Part shown: positions 62,774 to 64,000 of the stretch, one piece after another
Numbering within the stretch: the first letter of the stretch is position 1
Layout of the letters: the number at the start of each line of letters is the position of its first letter
The notes under the pieces: model-generated
Database searches by the model: none
What the model saw: only the letters and a program-made list of their open reading frames with translations
What the model was told of the DNA's origin: nothing
Program-made: the position numbers and the translations under genes
Assembly: GCA_949372595.1 (NCBI GenBank)
Contig: CASIAN010000008.1
Location: 62,001-126,000 of the forward strand
Direction: 5' to 3'
Length of the DNA stretch: 64,000 nt
Source of the DNA: CPC320 sp002336405
Lineage (GTDB): Bacteria > Pseudomonadota > Alphaproteobacteria > Rhodobacterales > Rhodobacteraceae

Positions 62774-64000
62774 GTCGTCAGCCCCGCAGCTTCCATCAAG
62801 CGGGCGGCGGCTTCGGCCACAAGACGTTCTTGTGCGGCGCCGGCAATGGGTACCCGACCGGCCTCAAGTAAAAGCGGTGCGGCCAATGGGCTGATCCGCG
62901 GCAGCCGGATATGATCAATGTGGCCTGCAATGCGCTGGGTCATCTCACGCAACCGTTCAAAATCAATCAGCCCACGCATCGCCTCGGTACGGGTGATCGC
63001 CAGCAACAGGTGGTCCGGATCGTATTTCAACAAGGTATCATACAAGATATCTGACGAAAAAGTCGCCTGACGCCCAGACGTGCGTTGTCCCGGCAGGTTG
63101 CGTTCAATCAGACCCGCGATGGTGGCAGAGGCGCGAAAGGTGCGTTTCATCACGGCATTTCCCGACAGCCAGTCCTCAAAACCATGTTCCAGTGCCTGCC
63201 TTTCAAAAAGTGCGGCAGGGTCCGTGACCGTGGTTAACCCCCAGACCAGTGTCGCATAATCGGTGGCGACAAATCCCAGCGGATTCTGCCCCAGTTCTTC
63301 CATGCGTTTGGTCAGCAGCAAGCCCAGCGTTTGCTGCGCATTGCGTCCGGCAAACCCATAGGCGCACAGATATTCACGCCCCTCATGGGCAAAGGTTTCG
63401 ATCAACAATTTGTCGGCTTGTGGCAGACGTGATACCCGCTGCTGCAAGGATAACCATTCGGCGGTATGGCGGGGCAGGTCAGTCCAGTCATTGCGTTCGA
63501 AATACCTGAGTATGCCTGCGCTCAGCTGGGTGGATGTGGCAAATTTCGTCCCCATGAAAGTGGCGATTTTCGGAGTTTTATTTGCCTGTCTTGAGACTTC
63601 GACCGTCATTTCGCGCAGACCTTCATAGCGTACAACCTGACCGCCGATCAAAAATGTATCGCCCTTGCTTAGGGTGGCGGCAAACCCTTCTTCGATCTCG
63701 CCCAAAGGCTTGCCACCTCGGTTGCGCTGCAGGCGTACCTTTAAGGTGTCGGTATCTTGAATGGTGCCGATATTCATACGGATTCGGGCTGCACTGCGTG
63801 GATCGCGCAACCGGTAGCGCCCGTCGGGATCGATCATGAGACGTTGCCACCGGTCATAGGCGCGCAGGGCATAGCCGCCAGTGGCACAAAAATCGAGACA
63901 GGCGTCAAATTCATCGCGGGTAAGATCGTGATAGGCGCCAGTTTGTCGAGTTTGCTCAAACAAGGTATCGGGGTCAAACGGACCAGCACAGGCGATGATC
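62770..64000 (-). CDS. Ligase-associated DNA repair DEXH-box helicase, Lhr-like (partial, N-terminal helicase core off the window)
   Basis: About 410 C-terminal codons are present and the frame runs off the right edge. The visible part is the Lhr-type region after the helicase core: VRLQRNRGGKPLGEIEEGFA, LSKGDTFLIGGQVVRYEGLR, the winged-helix/beta-barrel region and SDILYDTLLKYDPDHLLLAI at the end. With PdeM it belongs to the ligase-associated DNA damage response set; the ligase gene is not in the window. Confidence 0.86.
   Translation of the reverse strand, partial: IIACAGPFDPDTLFEQTRQTGAYHDLTRDEFDACLDFCATGGYALRAYDRWQRLMIDPDGRYRLRDPRSAARIRMNIGTIQDTDTLKVRLQRNRGGKPLGEIEEGFAATLSKGDTFLIGGQVVRYEGLREMTVEVSRQANKTPKIATFMGTKFATSTQLSAGILRYFERNDWTDLPRHTAEWLSLQQRVSRLPQADKLLIETFAHEGREYLCAYGFAGRNAQQTLGLLLTKRMEELGQNPLGFVATDYATLVWGLTTVTDPAALFERQALEHGFEDWLSGNAVMKRTFRASATIAGLIERNLPGQRTSGRQATFSSDILYDTLLKYDPDHLLLAITRTEAMRGLIDFERLREMTQRIAGHIDHIRLPRISPLAAPLLLEAGRVPIAGAAQERLVAEAAARLMEAAGLTT

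Noticed and set aside
1..64000. tRNA, rRNA and CRISPR arrays
   Set aside because: I looked through the gaps between genes and saw no cloverleaf with a TTCGA-type arm, no rRNA sequence and no regularly spaced direct repeats. A covariance-model scan would be decisive for small RNAs.

Overview
The window looks like a chromosomal segment of a marine alphaproteobacterium of the order Rhodobacterales (Roseobacter group). The evidence is the gene content and order: TRAP transporters, gcrA, the order priA - transaldolase - DUF484 - xerC, phosphatidylcholine synthase (pcs), a complete ruvCAB - tol-pal - tilS - ftsH block with a ybgC-type thioesterase gene before tolQ, and the ligase-associated pdeM/helicase pair at the right edge. 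Taxonomy is inferred from gene recognition; no database was searched.

Layout. 1-13.4 kb: an accessory carbon-use island. A TRAP transporter (dctP, dctQ, dctM, with an enolase-superfamily gene between dctP and dctQ) is divergent from a GntR/FCD regulator. It is followed by a GarR-like dehydrogenase and an operon of SDR, IlvD/EDD dehydratase, FAH-family hydrolase, D-2-hydroxyacid dehydrogenase and a second enolase-superfamily enzyme. A divergent gluconate 5-dehydrogenase / L-idonate 5-dehydrogenase pair closes it. Together these fit uptake of sugar acids and non-phosphorylative breakdown to pyruvate plus a C2/C3 fragment; the exact substrate cannot be read from sequence. 13.4-18.8 kb: an AT-rich spacer, a FlgM-like protein, a Pro/Ala-rich protein, prmA, a MATE exporter and an MFS transporter.

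18.85-24.2 kb is a gene graveyard. It holds a doubly frameshifted DUF1203 gene, a heavily decayed gluzincin-type metallopeptidase gene, and two nested insertion-sequence scars: an IS3 element inside an IS110-family remnant, and an IS481-like transposase inside a second IS3-family remnant. The first IS3 element carries two related ~40-nt insertions in opposite orientation, one in each transposase reading frame. This is the most unusual structure I see.

24.2-44.7 kb is mainly housekeeping: priA, transaldolase, DUF484, xerC, pcs, gcrA, an S9 peptidase, rimO, a PhzF-like gene, a GNAT gene, split mnmC functions, two EamA transporters, slt, dapA and small genes. An IS5-family element at 36.84-37.78 kb supplies the stop codons of both flanking convergent genes. 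45.1-59.1 kb: ruvCAB, two damaged conserved genes (a DUF2268 protease with one in-frame TGA, and a gene split by an apparent one-base insertion), ybgC-tolQRAB-pal-cpoB-tilS-ftsH and a MOSC protein. 59.2-64 kb: the one-carbon genes fhs and folD, then pdeM and a partial Lhr-like helicase.

No tRNA, rRNA or CRISPR array was recognised. I found no convincing wholly new defence or biosynthetic system. The best leads are the small repeat that invaded the IS3 element, the two-enolase sugar-acid island, and several freshly broken or split genes.
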